A stretch of 64,000 nt of DNA, taken from positions 22,669,023 through 22,733,022 of the forward strand of contig CM060200.1 in NCBI GenBank assembly GCA_030562195.1. Direction: 5' to 3'. Positions within the stretch are counted from its first letter, which is position 1; every line of letters begins with the position of its first letter. Origin of the DNA: Nipponacmea schrenckii (taxonomy: Eukaryota; Mollusca; Gastropoda; Lottiidae). The notes beneath the pieces were generated by a model. That model was not told where the DNA came from, searched no databases, and worked only from the letters and a program-made list of their open reading frames with translations. Position numbers and translations under genes: made by a program. Shown one piece after another: positions 12,759 to 28,000 of the stretch.

Positions 12759-15700
12759 TATGTCATTATATTTTCAGATAGTATTTTACAAGTAGTGTAG
12801 GCTGCCTACCTACCCTAATCTCTGCCCCAGTCTCATAAAATGCTGGTAGTGTTAGACCCTACCTTAGTCATAATGTCATGGGCCCTGACCACATAAATGT
12901 GTCTATGAAAGAATTAAAAATAATTTAGGGTCTTGGGCCTTATGCTTTATAAATTTGTTTATAAGTTTGTTTATGAATCATTGATAAAAGCAAAGCACTC
13001 AATAGGACAACTCTCCTAGAACTGTATACAAAATCAATCAAATGAAGCTATTGTAAAAACTGTTATCTACCAAAATTATTTCAACAAAATCATTTCTCCA
13101 AAAGAGCGAGTCTAAGGTTTTTGTGATGGTATGTGTAATAAATACTTGTCACATTTGAATCATAAACAAAGGGGAGGTAATTGATTTTTACAATTATTTT
13201 TCGGATTGGTCAATAAATATGGACATTCTGTTAGTGTTATACGGATTGGTTAAGGATTATTGACAGTTCTGAAAGAAGTTATCTCCCTTTAACCAAGTTC
13301 GGAATTATTTTTCGGCAGTTCACACATCTACTTGTTTCATGAATGCAGATCTTGACGGGAACAACGGGGACAGGACCCACACCATTTTTCGGCATATTCC
13401 TTGGTCACCACCACTTTGTTGAATAATACTGAGTATACTTTAAATTTATTGGTCTGCATGAAGACATGAAGATTCTAAATCAAATGGTGGCCTCCTAAAG
13501 TAGTGGTAGATAAAATAAGTCATTATTGAACTAAACTAATGTCCAAAGGAAACGATAACACTTGTTTGCAAAGACAGTAGAGAAAAACTAAAAAATGCAG
13601 AAATTTAGGATTGGTGTAATATTTTTGAAAAATCTTTTATCAACGTCTGTGCAGAAATTCATTTCAATAAAATCTGTAGGCCTACAATCAATATGACAAG
13701 CCTGTAAAAATGTGTGGGGTCTGTCAGCTGTTTTATACAGTTTATATGCACATACAGCTAAAGAGCGGGGAAATGTCACTTTCAAGAAATTTGTGTTTCT
13801 CCCTGAAGTGATTGATTCTTCCCAGTATTTTTGATCGACTATGAGGGGTTTTGGATGTGCAATATAGCAGGTTTTCATATTAAAAAGTTCACTTTGTGAA
13901 GAATTGAAAAAATATTGGTATCGTTTCTTTTGGACACTACTTTATTAAAAAGTGGATACAGCCATTGCAGGAAAATTAAGACCAAATTAGTTCACTTAAC
14001 AACTAGTCCCAACCAATTTTATCAATGGATGTTTGGGGTTCAGTTTCATTGTGTAGCGCTAAATAGCGGACTTTTCTTTTTTCAGCATTAACCACTTACC
14101 AAAAGACAGAAAGCAGTAGGCCTATGATTTGCTGTTTGCCATCAATACCTCCAGATTTGAGGGACTGGCAATTCAGAGGTAGTCAACAATCTTGACATGG
14201 TTGTGCTTGCCATGTTAACTAACTGATCATAGATGAGAACACCAGGTACCGGGTATTTATGCAATATTGTCCAAGTGCATTGTACATTATTTAACATTAT
14301 CATACTTTCATTCTTTATAAAAAAAAAAAATGAAATGGACAAGGAAGTTATCATTTTTAGGCCTTTTTTTCCATTTTGATATAGGGTCTTCATACTGTAG
14401 ATGAAAATGTAAAGTTTACAAATCTTTAATAGGGCTTCATAAAAAAAAGACAGACATTGTTGATTTCATACCTTATTATTCAATAACATACAACCAAATC
14501 CCATATAGCATTTTCTATAACACACTGTAAGGACAGATTTTACTTCAATCAGTTTTAATTTTGATTGAATAACATAAAATAATAATAATAATCTTTAACT
14601 TAATATAAACCAAGAATATTTTATAGATCTATGCAAAATGAATAAATACTTTACAGTATCATCTTGTACAGCAGCAAAGCAATCAAATGTTTCAGGAAAG
14701 AAATAGAAGAGTATCTCCTATAAACCCTTATACTAACAATATTTGATATACATGTACAAAAAAGAGTTATGAAATATAAATATTTGGAATAAACTGATAT
14801 TTTTTCTCAAAAAGACTCAATATACATTTGATTTATACTTTATAGAGAATGAAATTAATTAGGCATTTTATTGACATTTAACAGCTTAGACATCTTTATT
14901 ACCGGTATATTAAATAGTCAGACAGTAATATATTTAATCACATGTGTTACTCTTTCATTATTGCTCTTTATAATATCATTTTATAGAATTAAATTTACAT
15001 CTAGAGGGTTCACATGGGTATTATTTGACATTCATATTAATGTGACTGAGCTTATATAAGGTAGTATCATTTGTATTTTTACAAACTTTTGTTGTAAACT
15101 CTATTTTATAGTGAAATCATTTCATGATCAACTGTATTAAAATTAATAATCCAATGTGTAACCAAATTGGTTTGACAGTACAATTAAAGTTATCATATGA
15201 TATGTAAAGGAATTTAGATATATTTTGAAGGTCAAAGCATCCAAATGTACAATTTGACAAATAATAAGTAACACCCATGTGAACACTATGTTCAGACCTT
15301 ATCCACAATAATATTTTTATACATCAATACAACAACTATTAGAAAAATTACAAAATAATTATGCTCATTTAGTAACAACATATGTACTACTGAAAATTAC
15401 ACAACACATTAGTAAGAATAATTAGTGAAAATACAGGAAAGGGAGATAATTTCAAAAAGTGTGAAAATATCAAAAAGTTGTAAGCATATTAATTGTATTA
15501 ACAATATAAAGAGTGTCAATATAGAAAAAAAAAGTAAATCATTTTACATTATAATACAGAATATATAAAAAATTTAATTACACAATAAATTTTAACAACT
15601 TGTATATATTGACATATTAATAATATCTTATTCTTAGTGTAGTGTCGGAAATGGTGAAAAAGTTGATATAATAAAAGGTGCTTTTATAAGAATGTTACCT

Positions 15701-16047
15701 AATCATGATAATATATCAAGAAAAATAAAGTGAAAAAATTATGAAAAAAATAGATGAAATTGTGCTTTTCATTCGATCTGTATCTCTCTTGGCCATGTGT
15801 AGTGTAACAGGTTACACAAAACAACATCTAGCCACAGAACTTATCTGACAATTCTTGTCACTTAAACATTAAACTTAAAGCCACAATTTTAATTCTCACC
15901 AAAACACGACCTTTCTGTCTCCTCACATCCTTCAGAAGAAAGGTAAAAATTGCATCAAGATTGACCATGTCAAAAAATGATCTTTTGACCAATTAACCTT
16001 TTAGAGAAAAGGTTTGTACCAATACCAAACAACTCTTTATACAGCTT
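12759..16047. other. Spacer: 5' flank of the HtrL-like gene and 3' flank of midnolin
   Basis: No gene recognised. The stretch near 13190-13310 has inverted CCAAT-type sequences (ATTGG at three places), which could belong to the promoter of the minus-strand HtrL-like gene. An unrecognised 96-codon minus open frame (13588-13878) is weakly gene-like but has no identifiable domain or splice context. The region from about 15340 to 15770 is very AT-rich and probably includes midnolin 3' UTR. Confidence 0.35.
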
Positions 16048-19000
16048 TCAGACTGCTAGAGATTCATGTTCCATATTGGAGTTGAGATATGCCGAGTTCT
16101 CAACGCCCTCTGTAATCTCCATAGCTTTAGAATCTGTTGAACTACAAGTGGCAGAGGTAGAGCCAGCAGTTTCGATATTTACTGTTTTAAAGGTACTAAG
16201 TGGAGTTGATACTATCTGTTCTGTATTCCACTGATATGGTCCTTTCATCTCACGTCTAGCTTTTCTCTTTAACTTACGTTCGTGCATCATCTGTTGTAAA
16301 TGTTGAACCTTCTCTTTAAGAGATACATCATCACTGGCATTTACAACTGGGTTTTCTAAAAATACAAAATACATACAATAATAAGTACTGCCATATGTTT
16401 TGCCTTATATAGAAAGTTAATCATTAAGCATCAATCTGTTTTTATGCAACTCCTGTTGAATTTTATGGTGCTGTTTGCAAATTAACTTATGGTGGATTAC
16501 AAATTAAGAAAATTATGATATTACTAGTATTGCTGGACTAAAAACAGTGAGGTAGTATTTAAATAAGCAATAGTAGACTCACCATTGTTTGGAGAAGAGG
16601 ATTTGTATTCAGGTTTACGTACACTTGGAGCTCGGATCTGAACATATGGATGAACCAATTGATATGCATTAACGCCTAATAAATCATTTAATATATGTAC
16701 AATTGTGTTGACATCTTTCTTTGGTTTACCATTCTGATCTTGTAGAGTTGGATCTAGAGTTCCTGAAATTATCAGAAAATACACATTACAGTATAAACAA
16801 AATCAGTATTGACAAATGTTTATCTATCTTGCTATATCTATGTCTGTACAAAAGAAGTACCGTATGCATAAAAAAAATTATGAAAATTTTCAGTGTACAC
16901 ATACCTGAAAATGTTCCAGAAAAAACACCTTTTCCTAAATGATTCATACTATTTATAACAGCTCCAGAAGCAGCAAGATTTGTTGGCGTCGGTTGAAGTG
17001 GCTGGGTAGCCGAAGGTGTAACTGGTGGTGTAGCAGGGGGTGTTGGGTGAAAAGGTGCTTGGGGTAACTGTGTTTGTGGGGAAGAAGGGCGACTGGTAGG
17101 AGGTGTTAAGGGCGTAGAAAGGGGAAAAGAAGGGGTGTGTGAGGAACTGTGTTGTTCTTTCACTTCACAATTCTGAAATGAATAAAATTAATAAATCTAT
17201 TAAAATTATGAATCACGCAACACTTCTTTAGAGCTTGTATTTTGTTGAAAATGCACTATAAAAAGGATTCACCCATCTGCTTAGGTTTGTTTCCAAAAGA
17301 CATTACATATTGCATCGCTTGATTTGAAATCATTTAGAATCTTGTTATTGAGACATCACACAGAAATGAAAAGCTAACCTTATTTTTATCATTGTCCTTC
17401 GGTACTCTGGATAATTTATGTAATTTTTGTGACAGATTCCGACTAGCTTCGGCCAGCGAAGCTGAGGAAAGCGATGATTTTGATGGAAATATATTATGAC
17501 CGGAGGTTGTTGGCGTTGTCATCGATTTGATTGTTTTTGACCTACGACCTGCACATTGTGATGTTGATAATTGTAACTGTACAAACATCATGTGATCACC
17601 AACTCTCATGGCTAATAATAGAGGGGCTCGTCCAGTTAAAAAATCATTGATCTGAAATAAATGACATACATCATATAATATAAGTATTTTTTGAATGGTT
17701 TATGAATATCTTTTATCTTATAGAGACTTCATAATATTTACATATAATTTGCATTTGATGCAACTATCAAGTATGTCAAATTTAATGCAGGACAATATTT
17801 ATTGGTTTCCATTGATTCAGAAATATTTCCTTTGCTTACCTGTGTTTCTGATAAGTTTTCTAAAGCTTGGATAACACTTGAATCTGTTCTTTGGAACTGT
17901 AAAAAATAAAACAAAAATTAAACTCAATGCACATCTCTTTTGCATGTTCTTCTTGAAAATCTTCATCAGAATGACCTTCTTTCCCAGATTAACTCAATTC
18001 ATTTCATTTCTCAGATTAACAGTTCATACACACTGTAATCCTTTAGTCATGCTGTCAATATTTTCAAATCTACTTAATGCCCTAAATGGTAAGTACAGTG
18101 TAGATTATTGTTTCATTGACTAGGTTAATAGACATGAATGGTAGGTTTATTGGTCATAGACCTTTTTAATAGTGATCTTCTTAACATAGGATTATAAAAA
18201 TTGACAGTTAATCTTTTTTTAATCCCCACTTTAACCAGATTGACATAGTGGGAAATGCAACTAAAAACACACTTTTCTTAATGAACTAATATGTATAGTT
18301 CTTATAAAGGTGAAATACAGATTGATATCTAAGGCCATATTGTCAAGCATCTACTAATTTTATTTTTAGGAAAGCAGATTTTCTGAAAATTATCTTTCGT
18401 TTTTTGTATGTGTAATACAGACTTTTATAGCTTCTATTTACACAATTCAGAAAGCTGTTACTCCTGTTATTTAATAAAGACTTAATAGAAACTGTAAAAT
18501 AGAAGTTCTTAGTATCTCTCCTACATATGACCTGACAACCTTATCCAGAAAACTTTGAAATATATTGCGTGTATACCCCTTTAGAGTCATCAAATCATTC
18601 ACATATATAACTTATAATATAAGTCTTACTTAATGTTATCATTATCTTATATATTTGAAATAACAATAGAATTCAGACTGGTTTATGTATAATATATTAA
18701 CTGGTAGGTAGTAGCTAATCTCAAGACTTTATGATTCATATATTAACAATAAACTGTTGAAAATAGATGTTAATTTTATTCCTACCTTCCTCCACAAATA
18801 CTATTTATATATTATATTTGATCAATCATATCATTCAATAGAACATATTATATATCTGACAAGGGGTGAATAGCCTGTATAATAATTGTAACCAAAATAA
18901 ACTCAACATTTGTTTGAATTTTTAATATTAACAATTTAAATATCAACTTCAATAGTTTGTCTTCAATACAGTTTTATCATAGTACTTCTCTGAGGCTCAG

Positions 19001-22000
19001 CAAATGTGCTGCTTTTGATCCCTCGAAATATTGCATGATTCAATAAGTCCTATGGATCAAGATACATTGGAAACAAAATATAGAAAAGTTTAATCTTATA
19101 GAGCAGTATAAGTTAGTTAATTCATGCTGGTATTATTGGTGATATCCCCATTGTTTGGTACTATTTTATTATTAAAATATAATTATCAAGTTGCCAAATC
19201 AATCCATAAAAAAAATATTCTGTTAACAGCATACTGTTAGGTCTGCTTAATTGTTAACTTGCACATATGTTGTAATATCATTAAGTTAAAATATGCTTGA
19301 TATACTCTTTTATTTGCAAACAAAGGTAAAACCTTACCGTCATTCCACTTTCCATATTTGGTAATAATGTGATTTGGCTAGAATCTGTAATATGGTTTTC
19401 ATGTAATGTCCCATTCCTCAGAGTTCTGAAATTAGACAAAGATGTTATTAAGTAAGACATTTACAGTGAATCAGTATAATGAATATAATACAGAAATAAG
19501 GGTAATCAGTTATATAAGAAAAATCATTAAAAAAAAAGGAAACAAACTTCATTTTTAACATATATTTTTAATTACTGTTTAGAAGCAAGATTTCTCATGT
19601 ACAATTTTAAGTTTCAAATACATCCCCTCAGTTTGGCTCAAATTAAATGTTAAAGATCTAAGTGTCAATGTCAAGGTTTAGTATGATTTGTGATATTGAA
19701 ATGAAAGGGGAGAAATAAACGACGGTAATTTGCTCCAGGAATAAAACTGGATCCATTCACCTATTGTGAAATCTCTAAAGATACTAATTATGCTTTGAAA
19801 AAAATCAGTAGCTGTGGGAAGGATGATTTTTTTACAGGTTTCTTGTTTTTTCCAGTATGTTTAAACAATTAAAGGCATGAACTTTATTGCATAACTACTT
19901 TTACAAGTTTTCTTTTACATATTTCTTTTAGACCCTTTTCTAATCTAATCTCTGATCAGAACAGAACATTGTCTTAGGTAACACTGATTTGTAGCCATCA
20001 AAATACAACTTCAAACTGTTTTAGAGCTACAGTACAATATTTTCTGGGAAGGTGCCAGAAACAATAGTGTTCCGAAGTTTTGTGTTTTGGTTGGTCATAT
20101 CAGTAATTTTGGTCTCTTTGTTTTAAGCGAAGCTCTTTTCCAATGGATCCTGTCATTTACATTAGCCTATATTTACAAGGTCAAGACCAGATCCTTTGAA
20201 AATGTGTTTGAATCTTGATAAATTGGGAATTATGTATCATGGCCTTTACACAAGTATCTTCCTTATTACGTGATATGTCATGCAATTGATTTTTTTTTTA
20301 ATTCATTATGATCAAATGATACCTTGTAATGATTATCTAGAAGTACATATTGTGCAATATAGAATTATGAAATTCGTACAACACCAGTATTTCTTAACTT
20401 TCTTGATACGCAAGATTGCATTGTGTAATAATGATGGACATACTGCCTGAAAATCTGTAGAGTTTCCAATTGTCATTAGAACTCAAAATTATTTCAACCA
20501 TACATATAAACAATCATTGTACAACTATGCAATAACCACACATTTTACCCATGTAACATCCCAAATTTGTCTCATGCATTAAGTGGGCATGACAAACTAG
20601 AGTGCTCATGTTCAGAAATTAAAGTTTCATGTGATCAAACATTCTGTGGTTGACATATTATAGCATATAGAGGTTCTGTTTATGAATATAAATTCATTGC
20701 TTCAATACACCAATTACGCTTCCCACCTATTTTCTGGAAAATTTATCATAAAAATGTTATTGATGAGATATAAAGAGCAATGGTACTTTTTTCCCCTAAT
20801 TTAATGCACAATGACATTTTGCTATGAGGAATTTTATTCAACAGCTTGGGGTGCATCTCCTTATTCAACTAAAGATCTTTAAAATTCATAGGTTGCAGCA
20901 CAAAGACAACTAAAGATTTCATAATATAACAGAAATACATATTTCTTAGACATTAATTTATCTTTAAAAACCTGTACAAGATGTGGAATTTAAATTCAAA
21001 TTATCTTGTATCTGATAGAATCATTAGATATGTAGGACACTTTTATGGATATATACTTCTCTTTCATTATTAGCAATGTTTCAATTCACATTCAGCAATC
21101 TTTATTGGTTATTTTGCTTGATTCCTTTATATGAAATGAAACGTTGCTAAAATTTGAAGAGAAGTAGTAGGCTATATCCATAATAATAATTGTATTTATC
21201 TGAGATAAAAGAAGTTAAATACCTAGGTATAGGTTACAGCAGGTAGTTTACCTGATATATTGCTCAATCAAATATTGTGAAATGACACTGCAAATGTCAA
21301 GTGTATAGCCATCACAGTCAATTAACACATTGCTTTTCGGTAAATTAACAATCATTAACATCCACTTTATCTTCCATCAAACAATTTCAATAACCTATAG
21401 TCCATTATTGAAATCAGTTTGAGCGATATAGGATTGCACACAACTTTAATCTATTTTCTAAAATATCATCAATTGCTGACTGAAGTAGATGTTCTGATTT
21501 AAATTTCATCAGGGACCAATTTTAAACAACCGGTATATATTTTGAGATAAAGTGTCTTCATACAGAGCAATACAGAATACAGACACTTGCACATACATTT
21601 TATTATGAATATCTTTATTTCAACAAAAGCATACATTGCAAGGTTTTAAAAAAAAGTTTTGCAATATTTACAAGCTTTTCCCTAACCATTAGTCATAAGT
21701 GGCGACTATGTTAATATTTACTTTAGGCTTTGTACCTTTCAGCTACATTTCTCCAGAACTTGATGATAAAATTGAGCAATAGATAAAAATATATTTTAAT
21801 CTTTATTTTCATAGTAATGAAAAGATTCTGAATATTTGGGCAATTATGACAATTGGTTGTTTCTATATAAGTGTTTACTTTAGGCTTGGTACCTTACAAA
21901 ACATTGCCTTAAAACTATGAAATAAAAGATACAATTGAGCAATGACTTTATATATTTGGAAATTGTTAAATGTTGAGCAATACCTAACCTTGACAGTTCT

Positions 22001-25000
22001 TAACTTTAAACAAGCATGTATGTGTCACTTACTCACTTTTCAAATTTAATTTCTAAAATAACAGTTGTTGCAATAAAAGTTGAATGCATCAACTGTTTTT
22101 ATTTATCTTACTGTCACATAGTTAAGTATTGATTAGATGAACTAATGTGTCACAATGAAGGACTTGATAATTTTCAACATTTTGAAATATCATGCAATGC
22201 TCTCACCAGAATGTGTTCAATAAATCAAAATTAATGTGAAATTTTTATATAAAACATACTGCTAATGCAAATTAGCATATACCTGGAACAGAACATTCAA
22301 CTAACCATGAGGTCTGAGGTTCTTATCAGCGTCTGAAACTAAGGCATATAGTTCAATATGTAAAACGGATGATCAAACTGATTACAATAATGGATAATAT
22401 GCTGTTGAAATTGTTGGATTGGAGACAAAGTGAATTTATATGAATGTTAATTTACCTGTTAAAAACTGTTGTTAATGTTAAGTCATTCAAATAATATATT
22501 AACCTGTTAAAAACTGTTGTTAATGTTAAGTCATTCAAATAATATATTAACCTGTTAAAAACTGTTGTTAATGTTAAGTCATTCAAATAATATATTAACC
22601 TGTTAAAAACTGTTGTTAATGTTAAGTCATTCAAATAATATATTTACCTATTAAAAACTGTTGTTAATGTTAAGTCATTCAAATAATATATTAACCTGTT
22701 AAAAACTGTTGTTAATGTTAAGTCATTCAAATAATATATTAACCTGTTAAAAACTGTTGTTAATGTTAAGTCATTCAAATAATATATTAACCTGTTAAAA
22801 ACTGTTGTTAATGTTAAGTCATTCAAATAATATATTAAGGTAATAACAGAATGTGCATGCCACGGATGCTTTGACAGTTGGAAATTGAAACAGTTTGGCT
22901 GAATCAATTGTCCTAACTGTCACATCATCATACTACTCGTCTATGATTGCCCAATTAGGAGCAGAAAAGGAGAATGAAAAGTGCCACTTCATTTTTGGTG
23001 TCTTTGGATATAACAGTTTTAATCTTATTTAAAGTGTAATTTATCTGTTATAGTTGATCAGAATTTTCTTGAACACCTACATACATGTCAATTTATTAAC
23101 TTTGGGACAAAATGAATTGTTTCTTATTGCTACCTACACCATTTTACTGTCATAAACAAATGTTTTTATAATATCAATTTTGGCTAGTTTAATTATAATT
23201 TGGTGGGGTTGATATATAAATCTAAGGCAAGTCAAGATAATGATGGTGATTATGGAAGATGTAAACTGTTCAGAAATATATCTTGTATAATTAATATCAT
23301 CAGTTTATATTTCAAATAGTTTCTTTTCCTTTTCTTTCTTTTAACATCTATTCATCAAAATTAGTGCCAAACTATTTGTTTAAGATTCACACAATTCCAG
23401 TATACTAATTTGGAGCTGTATGCGTTTTTTTTATTTGCTTTTGGATAATGATATTGAACAAAAAATATTGTATTATATAGCTTAGGGTAAGCAACAATGC
23501 TTGTAAATGTTTAGAAGCATGGAAACATACATTTATAGATTGGTTTAAACATATTTACATGTTTATGTATTGTAAATGATATATATACTTGTAAATGAAC
23601 AGGTAAATAAAAAATTCTATATATATACAATGTAGTACAATATATGAAAATAAATATTCAGGATGTTTATCTTCAACTCAGCATTGGCTTCAAAAACCTA
23701 AAACAAATCTTTTAAAATAAAAATACCCAAGAGAAAAATGACTATGTTTTTAAAGAGATTTAGGAATGTCAAAAAGTCAAAAATAAAACCTAGAAAATTT
23801 AAAGACTGTAAAAAATATACTGTAGGGATTGTTCGTTATATGATTTAAATCTGAATAGAATAATGTATTTCAAGGGATACTGCCTCTTAGCATGAACATA
23901 ATATTTTAGTTCTCAAGAATGGTCAATAAGAGAGTACATTCATCAGTGAACTTACCTGGTGTTATAAAGTAACATAATATCTTAAAATCTGGAAAACTCA
24001 CAAAACTAAGTTATTTTTTAAAAAAATTAATCAGTTTATTTAGCCTTTTTCAATAATGAAATGCATATTTATGGATAATTATTACTTACTTTTTTGGACA
24101 TTTATTAATTTTTAATCTTATTCTTGGCAGCAGATATATTTACTGATGAATAGAGCTCCTATTGACCAAGTTTGAAATTTTCAAATTTTATTTTCATTTT
24201 AAGTCCTATTATCCCTTTAAGAAATACAAAATGGTTTTGCAAAGATTTTTATTGTTTTGTAAATTATTGAAGAAATATTAATAATCTGGTCTAACTATCC
24301 ATTACAGTATTCATAACATAACTATATTATATAATTCTTGTATCAAACAGAAATCATTACAGATGCAGAAGTTATCATGATCAGTTATCACCATGAATTA
24401 ATCAATAGTTAATAACCTTATCATAGTTTAAGAACTTATCATAAACAAACAGATAATATCTGTCTTTAAAAGTGATACAGGTAGATTCTGTAATAGTGAC
24501 AAAATTTTGGTAGTTCTGTATTATTTATCAACTTTTAACTAATTTGAACTAGGCTAATGTACTAGATATAAATTGAAGAGCCTAATGTTTATTTTGGGTT
24601 TATCAGGTGTTGTTCAATACATAAAACACCCACCTAATCTTATCATGTGGTTTATCATATGACTAGAGGTTACACCAGGTTACCGATATATTATTTTTCT
24701 TATCCAACCATGCAAACAAATACTTAAACAAATGCAAGATTTTTTTTCAAAATGAAATAAAGAGGAAATATTTACCCTCTGTCAGAAACTTAATACCAAG
24801 GATAATCTTAAAAGGTAAATCAAAGTTTGAGTTGCTTTCAAATAAGAATATGAAACCCTAAAATGAAATGTCTCTCAAAATAAATAGGGCAAAAAAATGA
24901 CAGGTTTTAAAAGGCCTTAAATTTACAATCTTTCTAAAAAAAGAAATAGAGTTTTATATAAACTTTTATTGGCTTCTTTCATTTTTTAAGTTTTGTTTTC

Positions 25001-28000
25001 AAACCAATAACAATTTGCATTACTTTTGTATTTGTACCGAAATTTAATTAATTTTAACTTTAATGATCAACAAGGAAGATATATCATTGTAAAGTCCTAC
25101 ATAACATCATTTAATATTCAATTATTCAGGATACAGACCATAACATGTATAATATCTACACCTACACAAAACAAGAACAACACTACGAGGTAGTAATAAA
25201 CTTTACATGTCAAGAGAAAATTATCAATTTGTTAAATCCTGAGAATTATTAATATACAAACAAACGCCTACACAGTATATTGATCAAGGTTAAGTTATTG
25301 ACCTTGTTCTGACCACTCAATCATCTTTATAGAGACTATTACTTAGATTGATTACTATCAACTCTATAGAGATGTGTTACCCAGTATGATACAGCGAAAG
25401 AGAAAACTGCACTCAGCTAGTATTATTCACAACATAAATCTTATCTTCATAACTGTGGTAACAAATGCAAGTTATGTTGAAATGACCACAAGTTCAAGTT
25501 AAAAAAATAAGTTCAGTAAACCTTTTAAATAACACAAACAGAAAACTTTAAGGATTGTACTTTTCTACTTAACAACATTCATATTACACAGATGCTGATG
25601 AACCGTAAACTTCAGTAAATACTGATTACAGCTATTGTACCAGCCCTTAAGTTCAGACTTCATTGATTTTTAACCATGAACATCTCATGGCTCCAAGAGA
25701 TCTATTTATGACTCAATAAAATTTCTGAACATTGTATAGCTGTTGTTTACATGTGTTACCACTAGGGTTTGTTTGTGTTTGTTAGAAACCACTGTAAAGT
25801 AATTAATGGTTCAAACTCATAGAATAACATTCAAATTATTAATAATTAAGGTAAAACATGCATGAGGTTAATTCAGACAGATAAGAGTAGGTGTTTAGTT
25901 TTGTAATAACACCCATGTTTTTTAGCACTTTGCATAGAATTAACAACTTAAGTTTGGCTTGAAGCAGAAGTAAACTTTACAAAGTTTAGGTTCAAATTTT
26001 TCTTGGAGATTCTGTTGAGTTGATGCAAAATCAATCCAAATTATAGATTTAAATGACTCCAACCTCAGAGTGTTGATCTTCGGAACAATTCAAGATCTTT
26101 GTACCATATAATTTGATTTAAATTCAGACCATCAATAAGAATCGATAGAACACACAAAGAATGAATCTCTAACCTAATTCTGTATTGGTTCTTTATAATG
26201 GCTACATTCTGCCAAGATCCAGAGAAACCAAATTTATTGACTCCTATCTCTTCCAAAAGGTCAAATGTCTAGTTACTTATTGATCCTCAAATAAAAGCAC
26301 TTCCAATTTCAACAATCTTCAGTAGAAAATAAGGGGCGGGGTATTGAAATTGTGATTTAGGGTATCAATTACATATTTGACCTTTAGGATATTTTTCATT
26401 AGTTTTCTATATGGCTTAAAATCAATTCCCATCAAGCTGTTTTCCTTTGTTCCTGTCAGTAATCGGTTATTAAAGAGAGGCACGCAGTTTTCCATGGACA
26501 TCAATCTTACACTCTCAATACAAAACAACTTGCTTGATATGATTCAGATCAAACTTGGTAAACAATGAAATGCTAGAAAAAGATAAAAAAAAAAACAAGG
26601 TTTTCTAAAGCACTTAAGAATCCCATGTGGAAAGTAAGAATAATTCGGAACTAATCTTAATATTTTCTTATTTTTTTACATCAACTGACACATCTAGATC
26701 AGTGAGGCCCTCACTGGACCTTGACATTTTTCAACTACATTCAGACATGACTAACTAATAAATCCATACATCAACATTCCTGTTCATGACATTTTGTGAT
26801 GAAGTTACACAAATTGGTCAGCTGAGAAAAACAGAAGACAAACAACATACCAACTAAAACTCACTACAGAACCCTGTTATTGTCAACATAGATAGATCAG
26901 CTTACAAGGATCAATAATTCAATTAATGTAAGCTGGACAACTTATAATTAATGAATTCAAGTTAATTTTCTACTGAGTTTGAATCTGTCTCCTAAACTGA
27001 TACCTTACAATTCCTGGATATAAAAACAATGGCGTAGGTTGATTTTCCCATTATATCTATAAAACATTAGACGTTCTCTCTCTCAACTCTCATTAACATT
27101 AATTTCTTAACCAAACAAGCCATGCATTCTAATAAGAATGCAAATAAATGGTTGCAAAAAAGTCTTGCAAAAAAACCATCAGCAATGGATAGTTGAATTT
27201 AGAACTCAAGAGATACTTTAATCTCACTGAAATTGTTAAAGCATTTTTTATTATGAGATAAACAATGCATTAATAAAATAATCCAAACATTGGCCAATAT
27301 AGACTTCTTAAATTTCATACTGAGACTAAGGCTTATCAGATAAGGGTACAATGGTCCATTAATAAAAGAGGAATAATATTTGTCCTCCCACGCATTATGT
27401 CAAGGTCAATATAGTGGAATATCTATTGTTTACATCTGCGGTTACCAAGGATATGAATATAGGGAATTTCAAGCTTTTACACTGGTCCATTACTACACGC
27501 TTGGCATCATGCCAATTCTCATTCATTAAACATCCACCTTTTTGCATCATAAGCTACAACTTCATTCATTGATTTTCTCTGTCTTCATTTCTAATAATCT
27601 TTTAATCATATAACTATCTTAGATTCCCATCATCTCTCATAAGAAAGACCAAGACATATAGCCAAATACATCATTGTGAAAAAGCAAATGCTGCAAAATA
27701 AACTGAAAACAATTCAGTCTTTAATCAATGTTATTCTTATTGGTCAGCCAAATGGCTTTGTTTTGGTTGGAGTTTGATATGCTTATACCTGCTCAAGGTT
27801 CAGAATGATGCCACCACTAATCAACCTGATGAAGGCTCTCATGCTACTAGTGAATAGATGTTTGTTTCAGGTAATTTTTGTATCAATTTAAGTGTATACA
27901 TTACGTCACATCCCTAAAAAAAAAAAAAACAATTATCTATTGTTCCTTTAAAATAAACAAGTCTTTATTGTAATAAATCATTTATAAAATTATATTGTAA

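Noticed and set aside
13588..13878. 96-codon minus open frame starting MKTCYIAHPK
   Set aside because: No recognisable domain, splice partners or homologue from memory. Left as unassigned spacer.
22452..22907. Long minus-strand open frames repeating [16 protein letters not shown], or a CRISPR-like array
   Set aside because: The frames are produced by a 48-bp tandem repeat whose period is a multiple of three. There are no unique spacers, so it is not CRISPR, and there is no gene context.
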